Of a stretch of DNA of 64,000 nucleotides, positions 8,249 through 16,946 are shown one piece after another. The position numbers and the translations under genes were made by a program. The notes beneath the pieces were generated by a model. That model was not told the DNA's origin, made no database searches, and saw only the letters and a program-made list of their open reading frames with translations. Position 1 is the first letter of the stretch; every line of letters begins with the position of its first letter. This DNA comes from Pseudarthrobacter sp. fls2-241-R2A-127 (lineage in GTDB: Bacteria; Actinomycetota; Actinomycetes; Actinomycetales; Micrococcaceae): assembly GCF_030209355.1 (NCBI RefSeq), contig NZ_JARVSF010000009.1:1-64000 (forward strand). Reading direction: 5' to 3'.

Positions 8249-11200
8249 ACCGTCGCCCCTTCCAGTTCCAGGTCCTCAACCTCGATCAGCGGCAGGTCGG
8301 TGCCGCCAAGGACAACCACTGCCTCGCCGGCAACCACCTGGGAGCCGGCCACCGGCAGGACCCGGAGCACCACGCCGTCGCATGGTGCCTCCAGGACTGT
8401 TTCCATCTTCATGGCCTCCAGGGACACCAGGGGCTGCCCCCTGACCACGCGGTCGCCTTCGGCTACGTCCACCTTCCAGACGCTGGCGGCGAACGGGGCG
8501 GAGACAAGGGACCCGCCGTCCGGAACCACCACGTCATCCGCTGCGGGGGCGGCGACGGCGGCCAGCGCCTCGGCACGGTCGAACTCGCCGGCGTCGGCCC
8601 AGGCCTGCCGTTCCACCGCGAACGCCGCACCCTGCTTTTCCCGGAACGCATCGATGGACGCGCGGTTTTCGGCCAGGAACGCCTCGTGTTCAGCGAGCGA
8701 GAACGTGCCGTCCCCGATCTCCACGCCCCGGCCGCGTCCGGCGGCCATGTCGGCGCGCAGGTCCAGGAGTTCCTCGGGGCTGACGGGGTACCAGGAGATC
8801 CGGTCGAAGAAGCGGAGCAGCCATGGCGATCCGGGTTCGAACGGAGCGGAATCGGCGTACCGGGACCACACCTGGGTGGTGCGGCCCACGAACTGGTAGC
8901 CGCCGGGACCTTCCATGCCGTAGATGCACATATACGCCCCGCCGATGCCCACCGCGTTCTCCGGGGTCCAGGTCCGCGCCGGGTTGTACTTGGTGGTGAC
9001 CAGGCGGTGCCGCGGGTCCAGCGGCGTGGCTACGGGCGCGCCCAGGTACACGTCGCCCAGGCCCAGGACCAGGTACTCGGCGTTGAAGACGGTGTCGAAG
9101 ACGTCGTTGACGGAGTCCAGGCCGTTGATCCGGCGGATGAACTCGATGTTCCAGGGGCACCAAGGGGCATCATCCCGGACGCCGGCCATGTAGCGTTCGA
9201 TCGCTTCGCGGGTGGCGGGATCGTCCCAGGAGAGCGGCAGCCGGACGGTGCGGCTGGGAACCACCAGCTCGGAGCTGGCAGGCAGCGCCGCCTCAACCTC
9301 CTGGACCAGGTCCAGGAGCCGGGTGGTGGACAGGACGGAGGGATCCACCTTGATCTGCAGCGACCGGATTCCCGGCGTGAGGTCCACGATGCCGGGCACC
9401 CGGAGCCCCTCGATCTGCTGGTGCAGGGCATGAACCCGGGCGCGCAGGCCAAGGTCCAGCACCATGTCGCCGTATTCGACCAGGAGGTTGTCATCGCCGG
9501 AGCGGCGGTAGGTGACGGCGGGCCGGCCGGTTTCTTCCGGCACCCGGCCCAGCACGCCGTCGTCGCCATCTCCGCGGACCAGCCGCTGCTCTGCCGAAGA
9601 GCCCGTCGGCAGGGCATTGCCCGGCCACCCGGCGTCGGCCGGGAGGACCAGCTGGCGGCCGGGTCCCAGGTCCGTGGCCGACGGCGCCTGGCTGGCTTTA
9701 ATGGGCACGAACCGGACCTTGTCCCCCGGGCGGAGTTGGCCCAGTTTCCAGCGCTCGGCGGTAACCACAGTGACCGGGCAGACGAATCCGCCGAGGCTGG
9801 GTCCGTCCGGGCCAAGCAGGATGGGGGTGTCGCCGGTGAAGTCCAAGGCTCCCACGGAGTAGGCGGTGTCGTGGATGTTGGACGGGTGCAGGCCCGCCTC
9901 GCCACCGTCGGTCCGTGCCCAGCGGGGTTTGGGGCCAATGAGGCGGACGCCGGTGCGGGCTGAGTTGAAGTGCACCTCGTACTCCGCGGCGTACAGTTCC
10001 TCGATGTCTTCGCGCTGGAAGAACTCGGGGGCACCGTGCGGCCCCTCGGCCACGGCCAGTTCCCAGGTGGATACCAGGGCGGGGCGGTTGTCGGCGGGCA
10101 CCGGCGCGGCCGGGACGCCTGCCGGTGCGCCCGTAGCGGGTTTGACCGCGCGGAGCACGTCCCCGGCGCGCAGCACCCGTCCGGCGTGGCCGCCGAACTG
10201 CCCCAGGGTAAAGGTGGAGGCGCTGCCCAGGTAGGCGGGGATGTCCAGGCCGCCCTGGAACAGGATGTAGCCGCGCAGGCCCTTGCCGGTGGCGGTGCCG
10301 GCGTCGAGCGTTCCGCCGGCCGGCACGGTCACGGGCGTCCAGGCGGGCACCTCCACGCCGTCGACCGTTATGGTGACCTCTGCGCCGGTAACGCAGACGG
10401 TGGTGGCATGCGTGAACACCAGGCTGGGGCCGGTCATGGTGAACTCCAGGCCCGGGGCTCCTTCGGGGTTGCCCAGCGCCTTGTTGCCCAGGCGGAAGGA
10501 AAGGTCATCCATGGGGCCGCTCGGCGGAACGCCGATCTGCCAGAGCCCGGTGCGGCCCGGCCAGTCCTGCACGCTGGTCTGCAGCCCGGGGCGTTCCACG
10601 GTGATCCGCGGTTCGGGATCCCCCACTGAGTCCAGGGTGCTGGTGGAGTGGCCCACCGTGCGGACCACGTCCATTCCGGTGACGGCGCGGAGCATGCCGA
10701 GGTTGGTCTCAATGCCGTCGATCCGGGTGCTTTCCAGTGCTGCGGCGAGCCGGTCGAAGGCCTCGGCGCGGCTTGCGCCGGAGGTGATGATCTTGCCCAG
10801 GAGGGGGTCGTAGTTGGTGGAAACTTCCGTGCCGGTTTCCACCCACGCATCCACCCGCGCTCCTGCCGGGCCGGGGTAGGCGGCGTTGGTGACAGTTCCG
10901 GCGCTCGGCTGGAAACCGCGGGCCGGGTCCTCCGCGTAGACGCGCGCTTCCACGGCGTGGCCTGACACCGGCAACGCATCCGGGACCTGGGCCAACACCG
11001 TGCGCGCTTCGGCGCCGCCCTGGGCCAGGCGGAGCATCCAGTCCACCAGGTCCACTCCGGTTACGGCCTCGGTGACGGGGTGTTCCACCTGGAGCCGGGC
11101 ATTGACTTCCAGGAAGGAGGCTTCCTTGCGGGCGGAGTCGTAGACGAACTCGACCGTGCCGGCGGAGCGGTAGTTAACGGAAGCGCAGAGGGCACGGGAA

Positions 11201-11991
11201 CTGCGGTGAAGTTCCTCGCGGAGATCCGCGGGGAGGTCCGGGGCGGGGGCCTCCTCGAGGACTTTCTGGTGGCGGCGCTGCAGTGAACAATCGCGGTCGC
11301 CCAGGCTGACCACCCGACCCTCGCCGTCGCCAAAGACCTGGACCTCGACGTGCCGGGCGTTCTCCACGTAGCGCTCGGCGAAGACTCCGGCGGTGCCGAA
11401 GCTGGCGCTTGCCAGGCGGGCCACGCGGGGGAAGCTTTCTGCGAGTTCCTCCTCGGAGCGGCACACTGTCATGCCGATGCCGCCGCCACCGCCGGTGGCC
11501 TTGAGCATGAGCGGGAACCCGATCGTCCTGCCGGCTTCGACGGCAGCGTCCACGTCCTCAAGCAGCCCGGAACCGGCGATCATGGGCACCCCGGCCGCCC
11601 GTGCGGCGTCGCGCGCTGTGTGTTTGGTGCCGAAGATGCGCAGCTGCTCAGGAGTGGGGCCAACAAACACCAGCCCGGTGGCTTCCACTGCTTCGGCGAA
11701 GGCGGCGTCCTCGGAGAGGAACCCGTAACCGGGGTGGATGGCACCGGCGCCGGTGGCTTTGGCCGCGGCCAGGATCGCCTCGATGCGGAGGTAGGACTCC
11801 TTGGCCGGGGCGGGGCCCAGGAGCACCGCCTCGTCGGCGAGCCGGACGTGCTTGGCGCCGCGGTCCGCTTCGGAGAAGACGGCCACGGTGCGCAGCCCCA
11901 GCTTTTTGGCGGATTCGATGATGCGGCAGGCAATCTCGCCGCGGTTGGCGATCAGGAGGGTGTCAAAGGTGTTCACGGTCTTGCTGGTCAC
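8245..11991 (-). CDS. Biotin-dependent urea/guanidine carboxylase
   Basis: A 1248-residue multidomain carboxylase. Order: biotin carboxylase (about residues 8-450; IANRGEIACRI at the start, ATP-grasp KATGGGGGIGM, catalytic EVNARLQVEHPVTE), a two-part carboxyltransferase (KipA/KipI-like halves, about 475-1085; SGPMDDLSFRLGN and MEGPGGYQFVGRT), and a C-terminal biotinyl domain with EAMKMET at 1192-1198 (biotinylated Lys1195). It lacks the fused allophanate hydrolase of yeast urea amidolyase, which is the separate next gene here. Usually annotated urea carboxylase. Because two DUF1989 proteins precede it, the substrate may instead be guanidine (see findings). Coupled on both sides by 4-base overlaps. 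Confidence 0.95.
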   Translation of the reverse strand: MTSKTVNTFDTLLIANRGEIACRIIESAKKLGLRTVAVFSEADRGAKHVRLADEAVLLGPAPAKESYLRIEAILAAAKATGAGAIHPGYGFLSEDAAFAEAVEATGLVFVGPTPEQLRIFGTKHTARDAARAAGVPMIAGSGLLEDVDAAVEAGRTIGFPLMLKATGGGGGIGMTVCRSEEELAESFPRVARLASASFGTAGVFAERYVENARHVEVQVFGDGEGRVVSLGDRDCSLQRRHQKVLEEAPAPDLPADLREELHRSSRALCASVNYRSAGTVEFVYDSARKEASFLEVNARLQVEHPVTEAVTGVDLVDWMLRLAQGGAEARTVLAQVPDALPVSGHAVEARVYAEDPARGFQPSAGTVTNAAYPGPAGARVDAWVETGTEVSTNYDPLLGKIITSGASRAEAFDRLAAALESTRIDGIETNLGMLRAVTGMDVVRTVGHSTSTLDSVGDPEPRITVERPGLQTSVQDWPGRTGLWQIGVPPSGPMDDLSFRLGNKALGNPEGAPGLEFTMTGPSLVFTHATTVCVTGAEVTITVDGVEVPAWTPVTVPAGGTLDAGTATGKGLRGYILFQGGLDIPAYLGSASTFTLGQFGGHAGRVLRAGDVLRAVKPATGAPAGVPAAPVPADNRPALVSTWELAVAEGPHGAPEFFQREDIEELYAAEYEVHFNSARTGVRLIGPKPRWARTDGGEAGLHPSNIHDTAYSVGALDFTGDTPILLGPDGPSLGGFVCPVTVVTAERWKLGQLRPGDKVRFVPIKASQAPSATDLGPGRQLVLPADAGWPGNALPTGSSAEQRLVRGDGDDGVLGRVPEETGRPAVTYRRSGDDNLLVEYGDMVLDLGLRARVHALHQQIEGLRVPGIVDLTPGIRSLQIKVDPSVLSTTRLLDLVQEVEAALPASSELVVPSRTVRLPLSWDDPATREAIERYMAGVRDDAPWCPWNIEFIRRINGLDSVNDVFDTVFNAEYLVLGLGDVYLGAPVATPLDPRHRLVTTKYNPARTWTPENAVGIGGAYMCIYGMEGPGGYQFVGRTTQVWSRYADSAPFEPGSPWLLRFFDRISWYPVSPEELLDLRADMAAGRGRGVEIGDGTFSLAEHEAFLAENRASIDAFREKQGAAFAVERQAWADAGEFDRAEALAAVAAPAADDVVVPDGGSLVSAPFAASVWKVDVAEGDRVVRGQPLVSLEAMKMETVLEAPCDGVVLRVLPVAGSQVVAGEAVVVLGGTDLPLIEVEDLELEGATV

Positions 11992-12665
11992 AGTGCAGCC
12001 TCCGGCCGGGTGATGATCATGCGGACGGGGGTTGGGTTGAAACCGTTGCAGGGGTTGTTGACCTGCGGGCAGTTGGAAACGAGCACCAGGGTGTCCACCT
12101 GGGCCTGCAGGGCCACCCGTTTGCCGGGAGCGGACAACCCGTCAACGATGCCCAGGGCGCCGTCCGGATCCACCGGGACGTTCATGAACCAGTTGATGTT
12201 GGACACCAGGTCCCGCTTGCCAAGGCCCCAGCGCGAACCCTCGATCAGGAAGTTCTCCACGCAGGCGTGCTGTTCGCGGGTGTGCTGGCCGTACCGGAGG
12301 GTGTTGGATTCCTGCGAGCAGGCACCGCCGATGGTGTCGTGCACGCCCACCTCATCTGCGACGACAGTCATGAGCGGCGTGCCGGTGTCTGCCCTGAGGA
12401 CGGATCCGGTGGTCAGGACGATCGACCGCTGCGCCGCGATGGTGGCGGCGGCTGAGTAGCGAACGGTGGTGTCCCCCGCGGCGTAGAGCAGGCAGTCCAC
12501 GGCCTGGTTTCCGTCGAGGTCAACGATGGTCAGGACGTCACCGGCGGCCACGACGGCGGACCAGGGGCCGCGGGCTTCAACGAGTTCATCGAGGACTAAT
12601 TCGCCGGCGACCAGCGCTGTTGCCCCCGCGTCCGGGAGGGTCTTGGTGTCAAGGGCAGTGTTCAT
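11988..12665 (-). CDS. DUF1989 protein, UAAP2 / carboxyguanidine deiminase subunit
   Basis: A 225-residue member of the urea-carboxylase-associated family (DUF1989). Visible family marks: DLDGNQAVDCLLYAA near residue 55, SRWGLGKRDLVSNINWFMNVPVDPDG in the middle and a C-terminal SNCPQVNNPCNGFNPTPVRM segment rich in Cys and Asn, likely part of the metal or substrate site. Homologs work as a pair with the next gene; in characterised systems the pair deiminates carboxyguanidine to allophanate. The ATG at 12665 overlaps the stop of its partner by 4 bases, and its own stop overlaps the carboxylase start by 4 bases. Confidence 0.9.
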   Translation of the reverse strand: MNTALDTKTLPDAGATALVAGELVLDELVEARGPWSAVVAAGDVLTIVDLDGNQAVDCLLYAAGDTTVRYSAAATIAAQRSIVLTTGSVLRADTGTPLMTVVADEVGVHDTIGGACSQESNTLRYGQHTREQHACVENFLIEGSRWGLGKRDLVSNINWFMNVPVDPDGALGIVDGLSAPGKRVALQAQVDTLVLVSNCPQVNNPCNGFNPTPVRMIITRPEAAL

Positions 12666-13537
12666 CGGGCGTTCCTTGCGGCGAGGTCGTGGTCGGTGTT
12701 GCGGAGGGCCTGGAGGTGCTCGGGGGCCAGCGGGCCGGTCAGGTTGCCGGCCTCCAGGGCGGCGAGGTCCTGCGGAGCGTGCCAGGCGACGATGTCGACG
12801 GCGGTTCCGGCGAAGTCCGTGCGCGGGTCCAGCGGATGGGCGGTATTGGCCAGGACCAGCACGGCGTCCATGTGGAGGAGGAGTTCGACGACGGCGCCGG
12901 GCCCGGCGCTGCCGGAAAAGGCGATGCTGCCGGCCGGGTCAACGGTGATGCCCTTGAAGAAGGACAGTGACGGAGCGACGTCCCGCGGGCCCAGGCCGTT
13001 CTTCAGGGCGCCCAGCGTCAGCAGTTCGCGGGCGGCGGGTGAGGCGCTGTGGACGGTCCCGGCTCCGTATTTTGCGGTGTTTCCGGCGAGGGTGGTGGCC
13101 CCCGTGAGGGCGTCGTGGCGTGCGGAGGTGTCTGCCACGATCGTGGCCATCAGCCGGCCTGCGTCGGAGAGCAACGGGTGGCCTGCAGCGGGGTAGGCCT
13201 GCCACGGGACCTTGACGGTGTCTGCGACGTTCAGGCGTTCCTGCGTGGCGCCCGAACGGTACATCAGGGTATGCACGCAGGCGTCGCCGGCGGTGTCCGT
13301 GAGCCTGAGGCGGGTGCCGCGGCCCAGTGCCATGGCGGTGTAGCGGCCGAAGGCGAGCGACTCCGCCCAGGTGGGTGAGGCGGCGTCGGGCAGTCCTGCC
13401 AGGAGGCGGGCCGGCGCTGAGGTTGCGGGGACGAAACGCATGGTTTCGGCGGTCTTGCCGTGCTGTTCCCTGGCGTGGGCGCGGGCGCCGGCGGTGGTGG
13501 CGGTGCCGGTGGCGGCCGTTTCGATGGTCTGTGTCAT
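12662..13537 (-). CDS. DUF1989 protein, UAAP1 / carboxyguanidine deiminase subunit
   Basis: A 291-residue partner of the previous DUF1989 protein. It has an Ala/Thr-rich, probably disordered N-terminus (to about residue 45), then the DUF1989 fold with CVHTLMYRSG, an LSFFKGITVDPAG block aligned with the partner's NWFMNVPVDPDG, and AHPLDPR near the end. The two proteins are distant paralogs that probably form a heteromeric complex. It lies 43 bases downstream of the permease gene and 4 bases overlapped with the next gene, so it belongs to the same transcript. The ATG at 13537 fits the family length. Confidence 0.88.
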   Translation of the reverse strand: MTQTIETAATGTATTAGARAHAREQHGKTAETMRFVPATSAPARLLAGLPDAASPTWAESLAFGRYTAMALGRGTRLRLTDTAGDACVHTLMYRSGATQERLNVADTVKVPWQAYPAAGHPLLSDAGRLMATIVADTSARHDALTGATTLAGNTAKYGAGTVHSASPAARELLTLGALKNGLGPRDVAPSLSFFKGITVDPAGSIAFSGSAGPGAVVELLLHMDAVLVLANTAHPLDPRTDFAGTAVDIVAWHAPQDLAALEAGNLTGPLAPEHLQALRNTDHDLAARNAR

Positions 13538-13580
13538 GGTCAGTCCTGGTGTCTGTCGGGATCGATGAAGTACGTGGCTA

Positions 13581-15086
13581 TCAGGCTTTGGCGGCGGCCA
13601 GGTTCCTGTTCCGGACCCAAAGGCCCAGGAGCAGGACGGCGGCGACCATCAGCGGTGCGGACCACAGGAGGAGTCCGTTGTCGCCGGAGGGGTCGTACAC
13701 CTCGGGCCGGGGCCAGGCGAGGTTGACCACCATGACGCCCCCGTAGAGGACGGCGAGGATGTTGACCGGAAGTCCCCAGCGGCCCAGTGAAAAGAGGCCG
13801 GCGGGCATGGTTTGCCCCACCCGGTCCCAATCCCCGCGGAGCCGGTTGGCCAGCTGCGGGACCGTGACCAGGAGGTAGGCGATGTAGACCATCACGATGC
13901 AGACGCTGCAGAGGGTGGTGAACAGCGCGGCGTTGCCCACGTTGATGGCCAGCACGGCTACAGCCAGCGCGCCGATCACGATGGAGGGCCACATGGGCGT
14001 GCCCCGGGTGGGGTGGACGGAGGAGAGCAGTGCCGACGCCGGGAGCTTGCCGTCGCGGGCCATCGAGAATACGAGCCGGGAACCGGCGGTCTGGATCGCC
14101 AGGGTGCAGACGAAGATGGCGATGGCGACATCAACCAGCAGGACCTTGCCCCAGAAGGTGCCCAGGACGGCGGTGAGGACGTAGGGCAGTCCCTCGGTGG
14201 CGAGGCGGCCGTCGTCGAGGCTGGGGGCGGCCATCAGGGCGGTGATGATCATCAGGGCGCCCCCGATGCCGGAGATGAGCAGGGCGGAGAGGATGGTCCG
14301 TGGGGCGGTGCGGCGCGGGTCCTTGGTTTCCTCGGACAGCTCGCCGGCGGAGTTGAAGCCCACCATGACGTACGCGGCCATGAGTCCCGAGACCAGGAAG
14401 GCTCCTACGGCGCCGAGGTCTGAGCCTTGGAGGACGGTGGTGTCTGCCACCACGTCCGGACCGCGCTGGGCGGCGCTGATGAGGGCAAGGATCACGGCCG
14501 CGACGCCGACGATTTCGCAGGTGACACCGACGGAGTTCACGTGTGCCATGAGCTTGACGCCCAGGGAGTTGATGATGGTGGTGGCCACCAGCAGGACGGC
14601 GCCCAGGATTACGGCGTTCGAAGCCCCGGTGACCGTGTTGAGGGCGGGGTCGCCTCCCACCACCTGGAAACCGTCCCACAGCTGGGGCAGGACCACCTGC
14701 AGGGCAATGGCTGCTGCGGCGGCGGTGACCACCTGCGCGATGGCCATGAACCAGCCGGCAAACCAGCCAACCGCTTCCCCGCCGACGCGCCGCGCCCACT
14801 GGTAGACAGCTCCGGAGAGCGGATAGCGGGCGGCGAGTTCGGCAAAGTTGAGGGCCACGAGGAGCTGGCCCACCAGCACTACCGGCCAGGTCCAGAAGAA
14901 CGCGGGACCTGCGAAGGAGTAGCCGAAGGCGAAGAGCTGGAAGATGGTTGTGAGGATGGAGACGAATGAGAAACCGGCGGCAAAGGAAGCGTAGCGGCCG
15001 AGCTTTCGGTGCAGGGTGGGCTGGTAGCCAAGGGACGTCAGGTCGGCATCGTCCTGGTGGACGGTGGGGAGAACGGTTGATGTCAT
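13581..15086 (-). CDS. APC-superfamily permease
   Basis: A 501-residue amino-acid/polyamine/organocation transporter with about 12 hydrophobic helices. The ATG at 15086 has GGAGA as ribosome-binding site and gives the family-typical N-terminus (LGYQPTLHRKLGRYASFAAGFSFVSI); the frame stays open to 15305, but that part has no transporter character. Helix 1 carries the GFSFVSI segment, and TKDPRRTAPRTI after helix 6 is typical of the family. It is the first gene of the nitrogen operon and most likely imports the nitrogen compound that the operon degrades. The substrate (urea, guanidine or an amino compound) cannot be read from sequence. Confidence 0.9.
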   Translation of the reverse strand: MTSTVLPTVHQDDADLTSLGYQPTLHRKLGRYASFAAGFSFVSILTTIFQLFAFGYSFAGPAFFWTWPVVLVGQLLVALNFAELAARYPLSGAVYQWARRVGGEAVGWFAGWFMAIAQVVTAAAAAIALQVVLPQLWDGFQVVGGDPALNTVTGASNAVILGAVLLVATTIINSLGVKLMAHVNSVGVTCEIVGVAAVILALISAAQRGPDVVADTTVLQGSDLGAVGAFLVSGLMAAYVMVGFNSAGELSEETKDPRRTAPRTILSALLISGIGGALMIITALMAAPSLDDGRLATEGLPYVLTAVLGTFWGKVLLVDVAIAIFVCTLAIQTAGSRLVFSMARDGKLPASALLSSVHPTRGTPMWPSIVIGALAVAVLAINVGNAALFTTLCSVCIVMVYIAYLLVTVPQLANRLRGDWDRVGQTMPAGLFSLGRWGLPVNILAVLYGGVMVVNLAWPRPEVYDPSGDNGLLLWSAPLMVAAVLLLGLWVRNRNLAAAKA

Positions 15087-15123
15087 GGGAATCTCCGGGG
15101 CTGGAAAGGGATCTTGGGTGCGA

Positions 15124-15157
15124 AGCCTTCCGGCAGTGCAGCGCTCGGCCGAAGGCT
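15124..15157 (-). promoter_or_regulatory. Stem-loop in the permease leader
   Basis: AGCCTTC (15124-15130) pairs with GAAGGCT (15151-15157), with three further pairs inside after a one-base bulge. The hairpin lies in the predicted untranslated leader, upstream of the permease ribosome-binding site. It does not match the conserved elements I know of the guanidine-I riboswitch. Confidence 0.4.
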
Positions 15158-15173
15158 GCGGATTACCGGTCAC

Positions 15174-15202
15174 TTGATAGTTTTCCAGCGCGATGTCCCC
15201 AA
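15174..15202 (-). promoter_or_regulatory. Candidate promoter of the permease-carboxylase operon
   Basis: On the minus strand TTGGGG (15202-15197) is 17 bases upstream of TATCAA (15179-15174). The -35 box lies inside one arm of the inverted repeat at 15193-15251, so a bound repressor would occlude it. Confidence 0.4.
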
Positions 15203-15251
15203 ACAGTTTCACCTCTGTAAAAGGCGGATAGACATCTTGTTTCGGGGACAT
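15193..15251. promoter_or_regulatory. Interrupted inverted repeat, putative TetR operator
   Basis: ATGTCCCCAAACAG (15193-15206) recurs in reverse complement, with one mismatch, as TGTTTCGGGGACAT (15238-15251). The arm centres are 45 bp apart. The element lies midway between the divergent permease operon and the TetR gene, and one arm covers the permease -35 box. Half-sites this far apart suggest two repressor dimers or a DNA loop. Confidence 0.5.
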
Positions 15252-15315
15252 TTCCGTCCCCTCACCGCCGCCGCAGGGCACCTTCGAGCCCGCCTGGCGG
15301 TGCAAGAATGAGTCG

Positions 15316-15987
15316 GTGACTTACGCCGGACCGGGACGCCCCCGCCACCAACAGCCCTCACGGCCAGGCGCCACCGCCCGCGACGAAATCCTCGACGCCG
15401 CGGCGGAACTGTTCACCACCCAGGGTTTCGCCAGCACCTCCACCCGGTCCATCGCGGACGCCGTCGGGATCCGGCAGTCATCGCTCTACCACCACTTCAA
15501 GACCAAGGACGACATCCTGGAGGACCTGCTCGAGGGAACGGTGTCCGGCGGCCTGGAGTTTGCCCGGGCCGTGGCCGCACTGCCCGCCGGCAGCGCAGGA
15601 ACCGAAAGCCCGGCCGGAAGCCGGCTGCACGCCGTCGCGCTTTATGACGGCACGCAGCTGTGCAGCGCACGCTGGAACGTCGGCGTCCTGTACCACCTGC
15701 CCGAGGTCCGGAGCACGCGCTTTGCCCGGTTCCTGGCCCACCGGCGCGAACTGCGGCGGCTCTACGGAGAACTTGGCAGCGGCCTGCCTGCCGCCGCCCC
15801 GGGTCCGGACGGCGGCGACTTCACGTTCCGCCTGGTCGAATCGCTGATCTACCTTCGCGCCGATGGAGCCGCCAACGCAGAATCGGCACTGCAGGCGGCG
15901 GACGCCGGGCTCATCCTCTGCGGCCTCGGCCCGGAACTGCCGGCCATCCGCGCGGCCAGCCGGGAGCTGATCGAGCGGCTCGCCTGA
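15316..15987 (+). CDS. TetR-family transcriptional regulator
   Basis: A 223-residue repressor-type protein. The N-terminal helix-turn-helix is clear: ILDAAAELFTTQGFASTSTRSIADAVGIRQSSLYHHFKTKDDIL (about residues 25-68). The C-terminal ligand domain (about 80-223) is not similar to anything I can name. The start is taken as GTG 15316; no ATG gives a better N-terminus. It is transcribed divergently from the permease-DUF1989-carboxylase-hydrolase operon and is the obvious candidate to control it, probably through the inverted repeat between them. Confidence 0.92.
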   Translation: MTYAGPGRPRHQQPSRPGATARDEILDAAAELFTTQGFASTSTRSIADAVGIRQSSLYHHFKTKDDILEDLLEGTVSGGLEFARAVAALPAGSAGTESPAGSRLHAVALYDGTQLCSARWNVGVLYHLPEVRSTRFARFLAHRRELRRLYGELGSGLPAAAPGPDGGDFTFRLVESLIYLRADGAANAESALQAADAGLILCGLGPELPAIRAASRELIERLA

Positions 15988-16043
15988 GGCCGGCCGTGCC
16001 GTCCGTGATGCCCGCACCCGGCTTGCTCGGCTAGGCTCGGAAC

Positions 16044-16880
16044 ATGACGCGAGAGAACATCAGGACCCCCGACGGCGGCACTGTGGAGCTCTTCTCCACC
16101 GGCGCGGAACTGGCTTCGGCAGGTTCGGGCGTGGTGGTGGTGCCGCCTTCCATGGTGACGGCTGCGGATTACACCAAGTTTGCCCAGAAACTGAGCGCCG
16201 CCCTGGGCCGCCCGGTGCATACCTTCAACCGTCGCGGCCGCGGCACATCGTCCCCGCAGCCCGAGGATTACACGCTCGACGTGGACATCCGGGACCTGGA
16301 CACGGTCATGAAGCACACCGCCAGCACGGACGTCTTCGGCCACAGTTTCGGCGGCGCAGTGGCCCTGCACGCGGCCCGGACCCTGCCGGTGGAGCGGCTG
16401 GCGGTCTACGACCCCGCCGTCTCCGTGAACGGCAGCGTCACTGCCGACTGGATCGTGGAATATGAGCGTGCCATCGCCGCCAAGGACGACGACCGTGCCC
16501 TCGCCGTGATCCAGCGCGGCCTGGAAGCCGGCGGTGCATTTTCTTCGCGCATGCCGCTGTCCATGCTGACCCTGGCCAACAAGCTGACCGCGGGCACCAC
16601 CGAAGGCAAGCAGCAACGCGAACTGATGCGCACAGGCGTCCGGGAAATCAAAGCCATCATTGCCGCCGACATGCCGGCCGAACCGTTCCAGGCACTCCCG
16701 CTGGAGACGCTGATTGTGGTCGGCGAGAAGAGCCCTGCGTACTTCGGCATCGCCTGCGGCCAGATCCACGACGTCCTCTCCGGCTCCAGCTACACCATCC
16801 TGCCCGGCTTCGGGCACGACGGCGCCATCAAGTCCCCGGACAAGCTGATCAAGGAACTGAGCGAGTTCTTCGCCGGCTGA
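16044..16880 (+). CDS. Alpha/beta-hydrolase fold protein, paralog of the 5494 gene
   Basis: A 278-residue hydrolase. The nucleophile elbow GHSFGG puts the catalytic Ser at 101, a NRRGRGTSS block lies at 62-70, and GFGHDG near residue 260 carries the likely catalytic His. It is 56 bases downstream of the TetR gene and may be co-transcribed with it. The match with the 5494 hydrolase covers the whole length, so the nitrogen block sits between two copies of one hydrolase family. The substrate is unknown. The ATG at 16044 fits the paralog's start. Confidence 0.87.
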   Translation: MTRENIRTPDGGTVELFSTGAELASAGSGVVVVPPSMVTAADYTKFAQKLSAALGRPVHTFNRRGRGTSSPQPEDYTLDVDIRDLDTVMKHTASTDVFGHSFGGAVALHAARTLPVERLAVYDPAVSVNGSVTADWIVEYERAIAAKDDDRALAVIQRGLEAGGAFSSRMPLSMLTLANKLTAGTTEGKQQRELMRTGVREIKAIIAADMPAEPFQALPLETLIVVGEKSPAYFGIACGQIHDVLSGSSYTILPGFGHDGAIKSPDKLIKELSEFFAG

Positions 16881-16889
16881 CCCATGTAA

Positions 16890-16937
16890 CTCGCAGTAGT
16901 TGTCGTTTTGACCGCTCAAAACGACAACTACTGCGAG
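16890..16937. terminator. Perfect 22-bp hairpin between convergent genes
   Basis: The arm at 16890-16911 (beginning CTCGCAGTAGTTGTCG) is the exact reverse complement of 16916-16937, with a CCGC loop. It sits 9 bases after one stop codon and 9 bases before the stop of the convergent transporter gene, so it can end both transcripts. Such a long perfect stem is more than termination needs and may be a member of a dispersed palindrome family. Confidence 0.8.
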
Positions 16938-16946
16938 CCAGTTGGG

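Noticed and set aside
15087-15315. Possible guanidine-I (ykkC) riboswitch in the leader of the carboxylase operon
   Set aside because: Looked for because of the gene content. The conserved elements I know are not present on the minus strand; only a simple hairpin and an inverted repeat are visible.
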